A stretch of DNA of 64,000 nt, taken from NCBI GenBank assembly GCA_900473205.1, contig UCLB01000027.1, positions 124,001 through 188,000 of the forward strand. The letters run 5' to 3'. Of the stretch, positions 36,030-43,647 are shown piece after piece. Numbering within the stretch: position 1 is the stretch's first letter; the number at the start of each line of letters is the position of its first letter. The stretch comes from Hyphomicrobiales bacterium (GTDB taxonomy: Bacteria > Pseudomonadota > Alphaproteobacteria > Rhizobiales > Rhizobiaceae). A model generated the notes under the pieces. It did not search any database. It was not told the DNA's origin and saw nothing but the letters and a program-made list of their open reading frames with translations. Both the position numbers and the translations under genes were made by a program.

Positions 36030-36760
36030 CGCTGCTGTCCACTAAGGCTCTCAGCCGTAATTTTGGTGGCCTCAAGGCCGTCGAAGCCGTGGATTTTGAG
36101 GTCACCCAAGGGGAAATCCATGCGCTGATTGGCCCTAATGGCGCGGGCAAGACCACCTTCGTTTCGCTTCTGTCCGGGCGCACCGCGCCGAGTTCGGGAA
36201 CGGTGACCTTTCTCGGTGAGGACATCACATCAGATGCGGCCTATGAGCGCGTGCGCAAGGGCATCGCCTACACATTCCAAATCACCAGCATCTATCCGAA
36301 GCTGAGTGTTTTCGAGAATGTCGCGCTGGCGGCGCAAAATACCTTGCAGCGAACATCCGCCTGGCTGAGCTGGAAAAATCAGGCTCTGGAAAGCGCTGTT
36401 GTTTCAGCACTCGAAAAGGTGGGTCTTGCCGACAGGGCCGATGTGAAGGCCGTGGCGCTTGCCTATGGTCACCAAAGGCTTCTGGAAATTGCCATGGGTC
36501 TGGCGCTCGCGCCGAAACTCCTGATCCTCGATGAGCCAACGCAGGGGCTTTCGGATAGTGAAATCGATGGCTTCTGCGATCTCGTCAAAGCCGTGTCGAA
36601 AGACACGACGATCCTTTTGATCGAGCACAATATGCGGGTGGTCATGCGGCTGGCGGATCGCATCACGGTGCTGAATGGCGGGCAGGTACTGGCCACCGGT
36701 GCGCCGGATGATATCCGCGCCAATGAAGATGTGCAGACTGCCTATCTGGGAGGGAGTTGA
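36017..36760 (+). CDS. Branched-chain-type ABC transporter ATP-binding protein (LivG-like)
   Basis: This 247-residue ATPase has a Walker A motif GPNGAGKTT at about 39-47, the LivG-type ITSDAAYERVRKGIAYTFQ segment, Walker B LLILDEPTQGLSD and the H-loop in LLIEHNMRVVM. The usual LSGGQ signature is replaced by a degenerate ALAYGHQRLLEIAMGLAL, a form seen in LivG proteins. The ATG at 36017, preceded by AAGGTGG, is chosen over an in-frame GTG at 36008. It overlaps the upstream permease gene. Confidence 0.92.
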   Translation: MAAITLLSTKALSRNFGGLKAVEAVDFEVTQGEIHALIGPNGAGKTTFVSLLSGRTAPSSGTVTFLGEDITSDAAYERVRKGIAYTFQITSIYPKLSVFENVALAAQNTLQRTSAWLSWKNQALESAVVSALEKVGLADRADVKAVALAYGHQRLLEIAMGLALAPKLLILDEPTQGLSDSEIDGFCDLVKAVSKDTTILLIEHNMRVVMRLADRITVLNGGQVLATGAPDDIRANEDVQTAYLGGS

Positions 36761-36761
36761 G

Positions 36762-37460
36762 ATGCTCTCCATTCGTGATCTCGATGTCTATCACGGCAAC
36801 AGCCGCACGCTGAAAGGCCTCTCGCTCGATGTGAAGCCCGGTGAGGTTCTGTGTCTGCTTGGCCGCAATGGTGCGGGGAAAACGACGACGCTGCGAGCCA
36901 TCATGGGCCTCATCCCCGCGCGCAGCGGATCGATCACGTTGAACGGCGTTGAATTGACCAGCTTGCCAGCTCATGAGGTGCCGAAACAGGGCGTCGGCTA
37001 TGTTCCGCAGGGCAGGCGGCTTTTTGCTGAGATGACCGTGCGGGAAAATCTCGAAATAGGGCTGATGACGCGCAAGACGGATCGCGCGATCCTCGATAGC
37101 ATCTTTGCGCTGTTTCCCATCCTAAAAACACGGCTGGATCAGGTCTCCGGTACCCTTTCCGGCGGGGAGCAGCAGATGCTTGCAACGGCCCGCGCGCTTT
37201 GCCTCGCCCCTTCCCTAATTCTTATGGACGAGCCGACCGAGGGACTAATGCCATCCATGATCGCGACGATCCGCGAGGTCATTCTTGAACTGCGCGCGCG
37301 CGGCAAAGCCGTGCTTCTGGTGGAGCAGCGCATAGAGGCAGTTCTGTCTGTCGCAGACCGCGTGTGCTTCGTGGAAAACGGCGCGGCAAAAGCGACCATG
37401 GATGTGGAGGCGCTACGCGCCGACCCGGGTCTCCTCAAGACCTATGTCGGCGTCGCCTGA
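36762..37460 (+). CDS. Branched-chain-type ABC transporter ATP-binding protein (LivF-like)
   Basis: This is a 232-residue ATPase with a Walker A motif GRNGAGKTTTLRAIMG, GVGYVPQGRRLFAEMTVREN, the signature LSGGEQQMLATARAL and a Walker B ending LILMDEPTEGLMP. It completes a five-gene importer with the SBP, LivH-, LivM- and LivG-like genes. The ATG is one base after the LivG-like stop, with GGGAGGG upstream. The convergent hydratase gene ends at the very next base. Confidence 0.93.
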   Translation: MLSIRDLDVYHGNSRTLKGLSLDVKPGEVLCLLGRNGAGKTTTLRAIMGLIPARSGSITLNGVELTSLPAHEVPKQGVGYVPQGRRLFAEMTVRENLEIGLMTRKTDRAILDSIFALFPILKTRLDQVSGTLSGGEQQMLATARALCLAPSLILMDEPTEGLMPSMIATIREVILELRARGKAVLLVEQRIEAVLSVADRVCFVENGAAKATMDVEALRADPGLLKTYVGVA

Positions 37461-38255
37461 TTACGCGGGCAGCCTGACCGAAATCTCTGCAATATCGCCC
37501 CAGACGGCCTTTACCGCAGTTTGGCCGGACAGGCGGACAAGGCCGCATAGGCTGCCGGTGGTGACGACCTGCCCACGCTTCAGGCCACCCAAATGGTCGA
37601 GCGGCGCATTGGCGTAGGCAAGCAGCGGCGCAAGCGGATCGCTCTGCGGGTGCTTCGGCTCTGCGGCAAACATCACGCCATCTTCGCCTTCCAGAACCAG
37701 CGCGGGCAGCGTTGCATCCTGATTGGTCATGCGTTCAAGAATGCCTTGATCGATTTGCGGCCCAAGAACGAAGGAGTGATTGCCCATGCGGTCTGCGACA
37801 TGCAGCGGGAAGGGTGCCTTGCCCTCTTCCACCAGACGATAGCTGCAAAGCTCAGCGCCAAAATGAATGGAGGCGACATGCGAAAGCACGTCTTGGTCGG
37901 AATATTCCTTGCCGGTGGCAGGTGCCGGAATATCGTCTGAAAGAACGAAGCAAATCTCGATCTCGATGGCCACGGCCCCGGGCTTGGGAACGTCAAAGGC
38001 CGCAGCACCGGCGCTGTCGAAAACATCCAGCAACGGGGCAGCGACGGCACGACCGTTGTTCATGCCGATCTTCCAGCCGCCGATTTCCTTACCGATAGCC
38101 GCAGCCGCAATCGCCTGCGCTGCGAGGCCCGCTTCGATGCTGTCAGGCGCGAGGCCGCTGCTTTGCAGTTGGGCAGCACTGAGCGATGACTGCCGAGTTT
38201 CAGCCTCGGCGAGAATAGCGCCAAGTCTTATATTCGCCTCTGTCATCGTCGTCAT
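37461..38255 (-). CDS. 2-keto-4-pentenoate hydratase/fumarylacetoacetase-family protein (MhpD-like)
   Basis: This 264-residue cytoplasmic protein resembles 2-hydroxypenta-2,4-dienoate hydratases and related decarboxylases. Supporting features are GKEIGGWKIGMNN, the metal-binding AIEIEICFVLSDD (Glu-x-Glu), and HFGAELCSYRL followed by NHSFVLGP. The ATG at 38255 is set by GGGAGG eight bases upstream; the open frame to 38318 is not used. Its placement beside a Liv-type importer and citrate synthase homologues suggests catabolism of an imported carboxylate. The substrate is unknown. Confidence 0.8.
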   Translation of the reverse strand: MTTMTEANIRLGAILAEAETRQSSLSAAQLQSSGLAPDSIEAGLAAQAIAAAAIGKEIGGWKIGMNNGRAVAAPLLDVFDSAGAAAFDVPKPGAVAIEIEICFVLSDDIPAPATGKEYSDQDVLSHVASIHFGAELCSYRLVEEGKAPFPLHVADRMGNHSFVLGPQIDQGILERMTNQDATLPALVLEGEDGVMFAAEPKHPQSDPLAPLLAYANAPLDHLGGLKRGQVVTTGSLCGLVRLSGQTAVKAVWGDIAEISVRLPA

Positions 38256-38387
38256 GCAACAGCCTCCCGTAACGTCAATTCTTGTCGATTTCATTGCAGT
38301 CATTTTCGATGCTGGCAAGTGAAGCGATTGTTGCCGACGTCGAAATACATGGTCTTCAACATATATTCGACAGGAAATGATTATGCT

Positions 38388-39578
38388 TCATGTATTTTCT
38401 GGTGGTGGACCAGCGTAGCGGGCGCGAGGGCGGATGAGTTTCTTTTCCTGAAACTGCTCGAAAGCATGGGCAATCCATCCAACTGTTCGACCGATGGCGA
38501 AGAGGTTGAGCGCCGTGCCCGGTGCAAGGCCCAGCGCGCGGCGGATCGAAACGAGTGCAACATCGACGGTCGGCAGCTTGCCTGTCGTTTCGGCCACCGT
38601 ATCGATTAGCGACTGGCGCTTTTCGTCGCGCGGCAATAGCGGCAGAAGCGCTGCGGCTCTGGGGTCGCCATCAGGGTAAAGCGGATGTTCGAAACCTGGC
38701 AGGCCATCGCCCCGGCGCAGCCGTCTTTCTACCACTGTCGCAGCATCCGTTGCCGAATCGACTTCATCGAACAGGATTTCGACAAGGCTGGTCATGCCGC
38801 CGTGCAAAGGCCCACTCAGGGCTGACAGGCCCGCATCGAGACAGGCACCCAGCGAAGCCCCTGTCGATGCAACGACGCGGGTGGCGAAGGCGGAGGCGTT
38901 CAATTCATGGTCGGCCAGCAGAACGAGCGTGCAGCGAATGATATCTGCCGCGGCCTCATCCAGCTTCCAGACTTTGGCCAAATGCAGATGTGTTGCAAGG
39001 TTGCTGGGCTGGCTGTTGCTGGCTGCCGCCGTCATGCTGCGCAACAGGGCAGCGGCACTCGGCCATAGTTTGCGATTATCGCGCTGCCATGCCGTCATCC
39101 GGCCCGCATCGACAAAAGACAGCAGAACCTGACACCGTTCCGTCAGGGGTAAATCCTTGGTGAGATCTAGCAGTGCTGCATTCCACTCCAATTCCGTCTT
39201 AGACGCGAAGGGATCGTGGTCGCCGCAATTCCAAAGCAGCCGTGCGATATCCTCAAGCGTTGCATGTTCGGCCAGCCTCACGGCGTCGCGGCCCCGATAG
39301 AACAGACGGCCATTTTCGATCAGCGTGATGCCGGAAGACAGGACTGGTAGGCCCCAATCCAACGTTGTCGCGGCCACATCCTTGGGCTTTCTGCCGACGG
39401 ATTTGTTCTTCTTCAGTTGGTCGATGTCGTGGCTGCTGTAAAGGCGGCGGCGGGGATCATCCGGCCCTTCTATGGTGCGAACCAGACCGCGGCTGACATA
39501 GGCGTAAAGTGTTGCTCGGCTGATGCCGAGGGCTTGCGATGCGACTTCCGCATCGATGAACTGTTCGTATTTGGTCAT
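38388..39578 (-). CDS. Citrate synthase-family protein with N-terminal helix-turn-helix
   Basis: This 396-residue protein fuses a MerR/excisionase-like HTH (residues 5-50, EVASQALGISRATLYAYVSRGLVRT) to a citrate synthase fold. The synthase part keeps a histidine in ADHELNASAFATRV, a second in GPLHGGM and an aspartate in PTVDVALVSI, but the usual GFGHR-Y segment is altered to GFEHPLY. It may be a metabolite-sensing regulator, an enzyme, or both. It is divergent from a second paralogue across repeated TTGATT sites. An in-frame ATG at 39605 would extend it into those repeats. Confidence 0.85.
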   Translation of the reverse strand: MTKYEQFIDAEVASQALGISRATLYAYVSRGLVRTIEGPDDPRRRLYSSHDIDQLKKNKSVGRKPKDVAATTLDWGLPVLSSGITLIENGRLFYRGRDAVRLAEHATLEDIARLLWNCGDHDPFASKTELEWNAALLDLTKDLPLTERCQVLLSFVDAGRMTAWQRDNRKLWPSAAALLRSMTAAASNSQPSNLATHLHLAKVWKLDEAAADIIRCTLVLLADHELNASAFATRVVASTGASLGACLDAGLSALSGPLHGGMTSLVEILFDEVDSATDAATVVERRLRRGDGLPGFEHPLYPDGDPRAAALLPLLPRDEKRQSLIDTVAETTGKLPTVDVALVSIRRALGLAPGTALNLFAIGRTVGWIAHAFEQFQEKKLIRPRARYAGPPPENT

Positions 39579-39588
39579 TTTCCCGACA

Positions 39589-39625
39589 TTGATTAAATGA
39601 ATCAAGATTGATTATATTGATTCAA
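39589..39625. promoter_or_regulatory. Repeated TTGATT half-sites between two citrate synthase paralogues
   Basis: The short divergent gap contains TTGATT at 39589, 39608 and 39617, and an inverted AATCAA at 39600, forming a dyad TTGATT-N5-AATCAA plus further copies. This arrangement suits binding of a dimeric HTH protein. The HTH-citrate synthase encoded next to it is the obvious candidate. Its binding is inferred. Confidence 0.5.
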
Positions 39626-39650
39626 GCATCATTCTTATGGAAGTCAACCC

Positions 39651-40784
39651 ATGAGGATTATCATGACCACTTCAGCAAACATCGCGTCACCCCTCACACT
39701 GGTTTCGGAAGCCGCCAGCCCCGGTCTGGAAAATGTCGTTGCGGCCGAGACCGTTCTCAGCCATGTCGATGGTGCGGCGGGCAGATTGATCGTGCGCGGA
39801 TATGATCTGGATCGCCTTTCGGACTGGAGCTTCGAGGCCGTTCTTGCCCTTTTGTGGCAAGGCCTTGCTTCCGGCCCCGGTGATGAAGCCACCATTCAGG
39901 CAGCACTTGGACAGGCGCGGCTGCGCGCCTTCCGTCTGGTCGAAGAGCTTCTCCCGGCAACGGAAAACCTGTCTCAGGTCGAGGCGCTACGGCTTTTGCT
40001 GTCGTCTCTGGCAGATGCAGAGCCGGAAGCCCACCACATCATGGCCGTTGCTGCCGTTCCGGTATTTGCTGCCGCAATCGCCCGAAAGAAAACCGGTTTG
40101 GCCCCTGTCGCTCCAGATGCGACACTCGGCCAGGCCGCAGATTTCCTGCACATGCTGCACGGCGCTCTCGCTTCTCCCGAAAAGGTCAAGGCGCTGGATA
40201 CCTATCTGGTGACGGTGGCTGACCATGGACTCAACGCATCCACCTTCACCGCTCGCGTCATTGCTTCCACCAAAGCTGGCATGTTCTCCTCCGTCATCGG
40301 CGCACTTTGCGCATTGAAAGGTCCGCTGCACGGTGGCGCGCCCGGCCCGGTGCTGGATATGCTGGATGCGATTGGCGATGAGAGCCACATTCACCCGTGG
40401 CTGACCGATGCGCTGGCACGCGGCGAACGACTGATGGGCTTCGGCCACCGCATTTATCGCGTGCGTGACCCGCGTGCCGACGTGCTGAAACAAGCGGTCG
40501 GCGCATTGCGGGATGGTGGCGGACGCATCGGCTTTGCCGAAGCGGTAGAGAAAGAGGCTCTGGCTCTGCTGGCTGAAAAGAAGCCGCTGCGGCCCTTGCA
40601 GACCAATGTCGAATTCTTTACGGCGCTGGTGCTGGAAGGGGTGGGTTTTCCACGCGAGAGCTTCACCAACGTCTTTGCCGCCGGTCGCATGGCCGGGTGG
40701 ACGGCGCATGTGTTGGAGCAAGAACATCTAGGCAAGCTCATCCGTCCGCAATCGCGCTATGTTGGACCAATGCCGGATGCGTAG
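39651..40784 (+). CDS. Citrate synthase (type II-like paralogue)
   Basis: This 377-residue enzyme should condense acetyl-CoA or another acyl-CoA with oxaloacetate. It has the histidine motifs ADHGLNASTFTARV and GPLHGG, and GFGHRIYRVRDPRA for oxaloacetate. The general base position reads NVEFF, Glu rather than the usual Asp, a variant I recall in some citrate synthase 2 proteins. It is divergent from the HTH-fused paralogue and convergent with the MetF-like gene. ATG 39651 is used; an in-frame ATG at 39663 is possible. Main TCA gltA is probably elsewhere. Confidence 0.87.
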   Translation: MRIIMTTSANIASPLTLVSEAASPGLENVVAAETVLSHVDGAAGRLIVRGYDLDRLSDWSFEAVLALLWQGLASGPGDEATIQAALGQARLRAFRLVEELLPATENLSQVEALRLLLSSLADAEPEAHHIMAVAAVPVFAAAIARKKTGLAPVAPDATLGQAADFLHMLHGALASPEKVKALDTYLVTVADHGLNASTFTARVIASTKAGMFSSVIGALCALKGPLHGGAPGPVLDMLDAIGDESHIHPWLTDALARGERLMGFGHRIYRVRDPRADVLKQAVGALRDGGGRIGFAEAVEKEALALLAEKKPLRPLQTNVEFFTALVLEGVGFPRESFTNVFAAGRMAGWTAHVLEQEHLGKLIRPQSRYVGPMPDA

Positions 40785-40812
40785 GCCTGACTGATGATGT
40801 GCGGGATGCCGA

Positions 40813-41721
40813 TCAAGCGCTCCGCTTATGCGCCTTTGGCGTCATATTGAGGTTCATCCAATCGGCTCCCGTGCGTATCCCGCCCAGCGGAAAGACGTGC
40901 AGCTGCTCAATCAGGCTGTGTGGATTTTGCGCCTTATAGTGTGAAAGCGCGGATACGAACTCGGTCGGCTCATAGGGCGTGAGCAGACGGCTGATATCCA
41001 TTGCGCGCTTTTGCAAGACCTTGAGCGATGGACCGACGCCGCAGGAAATGGCGAATTTGATAAGGGTCTGGAGTTTTGCGGGCCCGGCTATGCCGACATG
41101 GATGGGAAGCGTAATTCCAGCACTCTGCATGCGCTCCGCCCAGTCCGTGACCACTTTGGCATCGAAACCGAACTGGGTAACGATGGCCATGTCCGCATCG
41201 GTTTTGGTGGAGAAGTCGTTTTTCCATTTCAGCGCGGCATCCACTTGCGCGGTGGTGCCGTCCCTGTCTATATCCTTGCTGCCTTCGGGGTGACCTGCGA
41301 CATGCAGGCGCTTGAAGCCGTAGCGGTCGAAAAGGCCCGTTTCGATGAGGTCGATTGAACTGGTCAGGTCTCCGGCAGGCCGTGCCTCGCCGCCGCCGAG
41401 CAAGAGTGCTTCTGTCACACCTGCTTCGTTGCGGTACTGGCTGATCCAGTTTTCGAGTGTTGAAGCATTGGGTATGCTGCGGGCCGGAAAATGTGGCATG
41501 ACGGTGAAGCCGTCATCGCCAAGGCGTTTTGCCGTCACCACCAGGTCTTCTATGGACGTGCCTGCAATATGCGCGATGTAGACGCGGGTACCCTCGGGCA
41601 AAATCTCCTTGAAGTCATCGATCTTGGCAGCCGTGCGCGGCATGACCTCGATGGACCATGTCTGGAACGATTCGCTGGATTGCGGCGTGTTCCGACCCGG
41701 CTGTTGCTTCCACCGATTCAT
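40813..41721 (-). CDS. Methylenetetrahydrofolate reductase-like protein (MetF family)
   Basis: This is a 302-residue TIM-barrel flavoprotein of the MTHFR family. It shows SIEVMPRTAAKIDDF, RVYIAHIAGTSIEDLV, ALLLGGGEARPAG, VAGHPEGSKDIDRD, TQFGFDAKVV and a late HVFPLGGIRTGADWMN, all MTHFR-like. Alphaproteobacteria often have a second MetF-like enzyme in one-carbon or demethylation pathways, so it may not serve methionine synthesis. The start is uncertain: ATG 41721 or TTG 41733. It is divergent from a FabMG-like gene across 344 bases. Confidence 0.82.
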   Translation of the reverse strand: MNRWKQQPGRNTPQSSESFQTWSIEVMPRTAAKIDDFKEILPEGTRVYIAHIAGTSIEDLVVTAKRLGDDGFTVMPHFPARSIPNASTLENWISQYRNEAGVTEALLLGGGEARPAGDLTSSIDLIETGLFDRYGFKRLHVAGHPEGSKDIDRDGTTAQVDAALKWKNDFSTKTDADMAIVTQFGFDAKVVTDWAERMQSAGITLPIHVGIAGPAKLQTLIKFAISCGVGPSLKVLQKRAMDISRLLTPYEPTEFVSALSHYKAQNPHSLIEQLHVFPLGGIRTGADWMNLNMTPKAHKRSA

Positions 41722-41733
41722 GAAATTCAGCAA

Positions 41734-42065
41734 GGCTGTCGATGCTCCTGTCGGTCGCTCGTCATTTGTAAGAGATTATCTGTTCTAACAGGCCGTGTTT
41801 GGAAAGAGCAAGATCGGCTGTCATTATCCAGATGCAGAATCGCTGTAGGGACAAATTCTATGCGTTTCAGGCGTTGGAGGAGGGGTCCACATGCGTTTCA
41901 TCTCGTTATGGGGGGCTGTCACGGCCAGAAAAACGTGTCCATCTTCACGTTTCGAAATATTCCGTCATTTTAAATGACTTTCCATTCGCAGCGACTGCGT
42001 TCAAGAAGTATCCAGCAAATGTCGGGCGTACTGCCTGATGCCCACTTATTCGAAGAACTGAGCAC
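41734..42065. other. Divergent intergenic region between metF-like and FabMG-like genes
   Basis: These 332 bases must carry both promoters. The only coding signal I would defend is the 28-codon frame at 41891-41977. A longer plus-strand frame open from 41799 has no ribosome binding site. I looked for a SAM riboswitch upstream of the metF-like gene and saw no convincing one. Confidence 0.45.
41891..41977 (+). CDS. Possible 28-residue small protein or leader peptide
   Basis: A short frame beginning MRFISLWGAVTARK follows an unusually strong ribosome binding site, GGAGGAGGGG, six bases before its ATG. It ends 88 bases before the FabMG-like gene. The first half is mildly hydrophobic and the second half basic. 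It could be a leader peptide controlling the downstream gene, or a chance frame. No homologue is known to me. Confidence 0.3.
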   Translation: MRFISLWGAVTARKTCPSSRFEIFRHFK

Positions 42066-43415
42066 ATGAAAAAACCGATCGCGCTGGAGACTATCTCCGA
42101 CAACACAGTGTTTCGAAAAGGCGATGTCTTTGTTCTGTTTGGCGAATTGTTCGGGCGCGGTTACGCGACCGGCCTTCTCGACCAGGCCCGGAAAGCCGGC
42201 ATGCAGATCGTTGGAATCACCGTCGGACGGCGAGACGAAAACAATTCCCTGCGCCCTTTGACCAATGAAGAACTGGCTGAAGCGGAAGCAAGACTGGGTG
42301 GAACCATCATCAATGTTCCCCTGATGGCCGGTTTCGATCTCGATGCGCCGGAAGGCGGCCCGACCGCAACGGATATGCTGGCCGGACTGACGCTGGAAAG
42401 CTGGGAACGCGAAAAGCTCGATTGGGATTATATCGAAAAATGTCAGGCCGTGGCCACGGAGCGCTTCACGACCGCGCTGGCGAAGGTCATGAGCATTCTT
42501 GATGGCATGATTCCCGCAGGCCGTAACGTCTTCTTCGCACACACCATGGCTGGCGGCATTCCCAAGGCGAAGGTCTTCCTCGTTGTGGCGAACCGAATCT
42601 ACAAGGGTACTGGCGCGCGCCATATGTCGTCGCAGGCTCTGATCGATAGCGATATGGGCAAGCTCATTCTTCGCAATTTCGATGAAGTCTCCGCAAACAC
42701 CTTCCGTCATCTCATCGATGCCAGCGCGGCTATTCGTGAACGCGTCGAAGCAGAAGGCGGTCAGGTCCGGTATACGGCTTATGGCTACCACGGCACGGGC
42801 ATTCTGATTGGCGGCGAATACCGCTGGCAGACCTATACGAATTACACGCAGGGTTATGCCAAGATGCGTCTTGAAGGCATTGCCGAGGACGCATGGGCCA
42901 AGGGCATCAAGGCCAGCGTCTACAACTGCCCGGAAATCCGCACCAATTCTTCGGATGTGTTCACCGGCATCGAACTGCCGCTTATCCCGCTTCTGCTGGC
43001 GCTGAAAAAGGAAAACGGCGGCAAGTGGGCTGATGAACAGTGGCAGGCTTGCGAAGCGCTTCTGGCCGATGGTCATACGCTGGATGATGTCATGAGCAAA
43101 ATCAGCAGCCTGCAGGCCAGCGATGTCATGGTTCCCTTCTATGACTTCTCTGCCTGGCCGATGCCCAACAGCCAGTCGCAGGCCGATCTGACAATCGGTA
43201 CGTCCAACGAAATCACCGCCATGCATCGTGATAGCAAGGTCATGATCAGCGATCTGCTGAGCGCGCTGGTGGTCGAAGCCACAGGACGTTTGATTTTCGG
43301 CGCGTCTTCCGAGCCGCGCGGCCCGGTGCAATGGCTTAACCACGATGTCGTGGCCCGTTGCCTGAATGCGTCGCGTGAATGTGCAGAGAGCACACAGCGT
43401 CTGCAGGTCGCTTAA
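42066..43415 (+). CDS. Probable FabMG-family enoyl-ACP reductase-like protein
   Basis: This 449-residue cytoplasmic protein has an N-terminal Rossmann-like segment (KGDVFVLFGELFGRGYATGLL) and the motifs FFAHTMAGGIPKAKVFL, NRIYKGTGARHMSS and YTAYGYHGTGILI. I associate these with proteins named enoyl-ACP reductase FabMG family, described as triclosan-tolerant reductases. The match is from memory and moderate, so the enzymatic role is tentative. No fatty acid synthesis genes adjoin it. It is divergent from the MetF-like gene and no clear Shine-Dalgarno precedes its ATG. Confidence 0.6.
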   Translation: MKKPIALETISDNTVFRKGDVFVLFGELFGRGYATGLLDQARKAGMQIVGITVGRRDENNSLRPLTNEELAEAEARLGGTIINVPLMAGFDLDAPEGGPTATDMLAGLTLESWEREKLDWDYIEKCQAVATERFTTALAKVMSILDGMIPAGRNVFFAHTMAGGIPKAKVFLVVANRIYKGTGARHMSSQALIDSDMGKLILRNFDEVSANTFRHLIDASAAIRERVEAEGGQVRYTAYGYHGTGILIGGEYRWQTYTNYTQGYAKMRLEGIAEDAWAKGIKASVYNCPEIRTNSSDVFTGIELPLIPLLLALKKENGGKWADEQWQACEALLADGHTLDDVMSKISSLQASDVMVPFYDFSAWPMPNSQSQADLTIGTSNEITAMHRDSKVMISDLLSALVVEATGRLIFGASSEPRGPVQWLNHDVVARCLNASRECAESTQRLQVA

Positions 43416-43647
43416 GTCCTACGGCACCTGATTTTTGCGTGTTTGAGAGGCGGATGACTGAAAGGTCGTCGCGCCTTTCAACCCGTTTCCAACCATGGGC
43501 ATCAAAATTAGCAGACTCTTTTAGAGTTTGTTTTCCATGTCTCGGAATGGTTGTGGGGAATAGCGATTTGCTGAGTCCTTTTAAAGCATGAGTTAAGGCA
43601 TGCGCCCGTAGAGTTTGGCAACTTCGGGGAAAAGGTATCAGGCCAAA

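Noticed and set aside
41734-41830. Possible SAM riboswitch upstream of the metF-like gene
   Set aside because: No conserved SAM-I or SAM-II helices or loop sequences could be recognised by eye.
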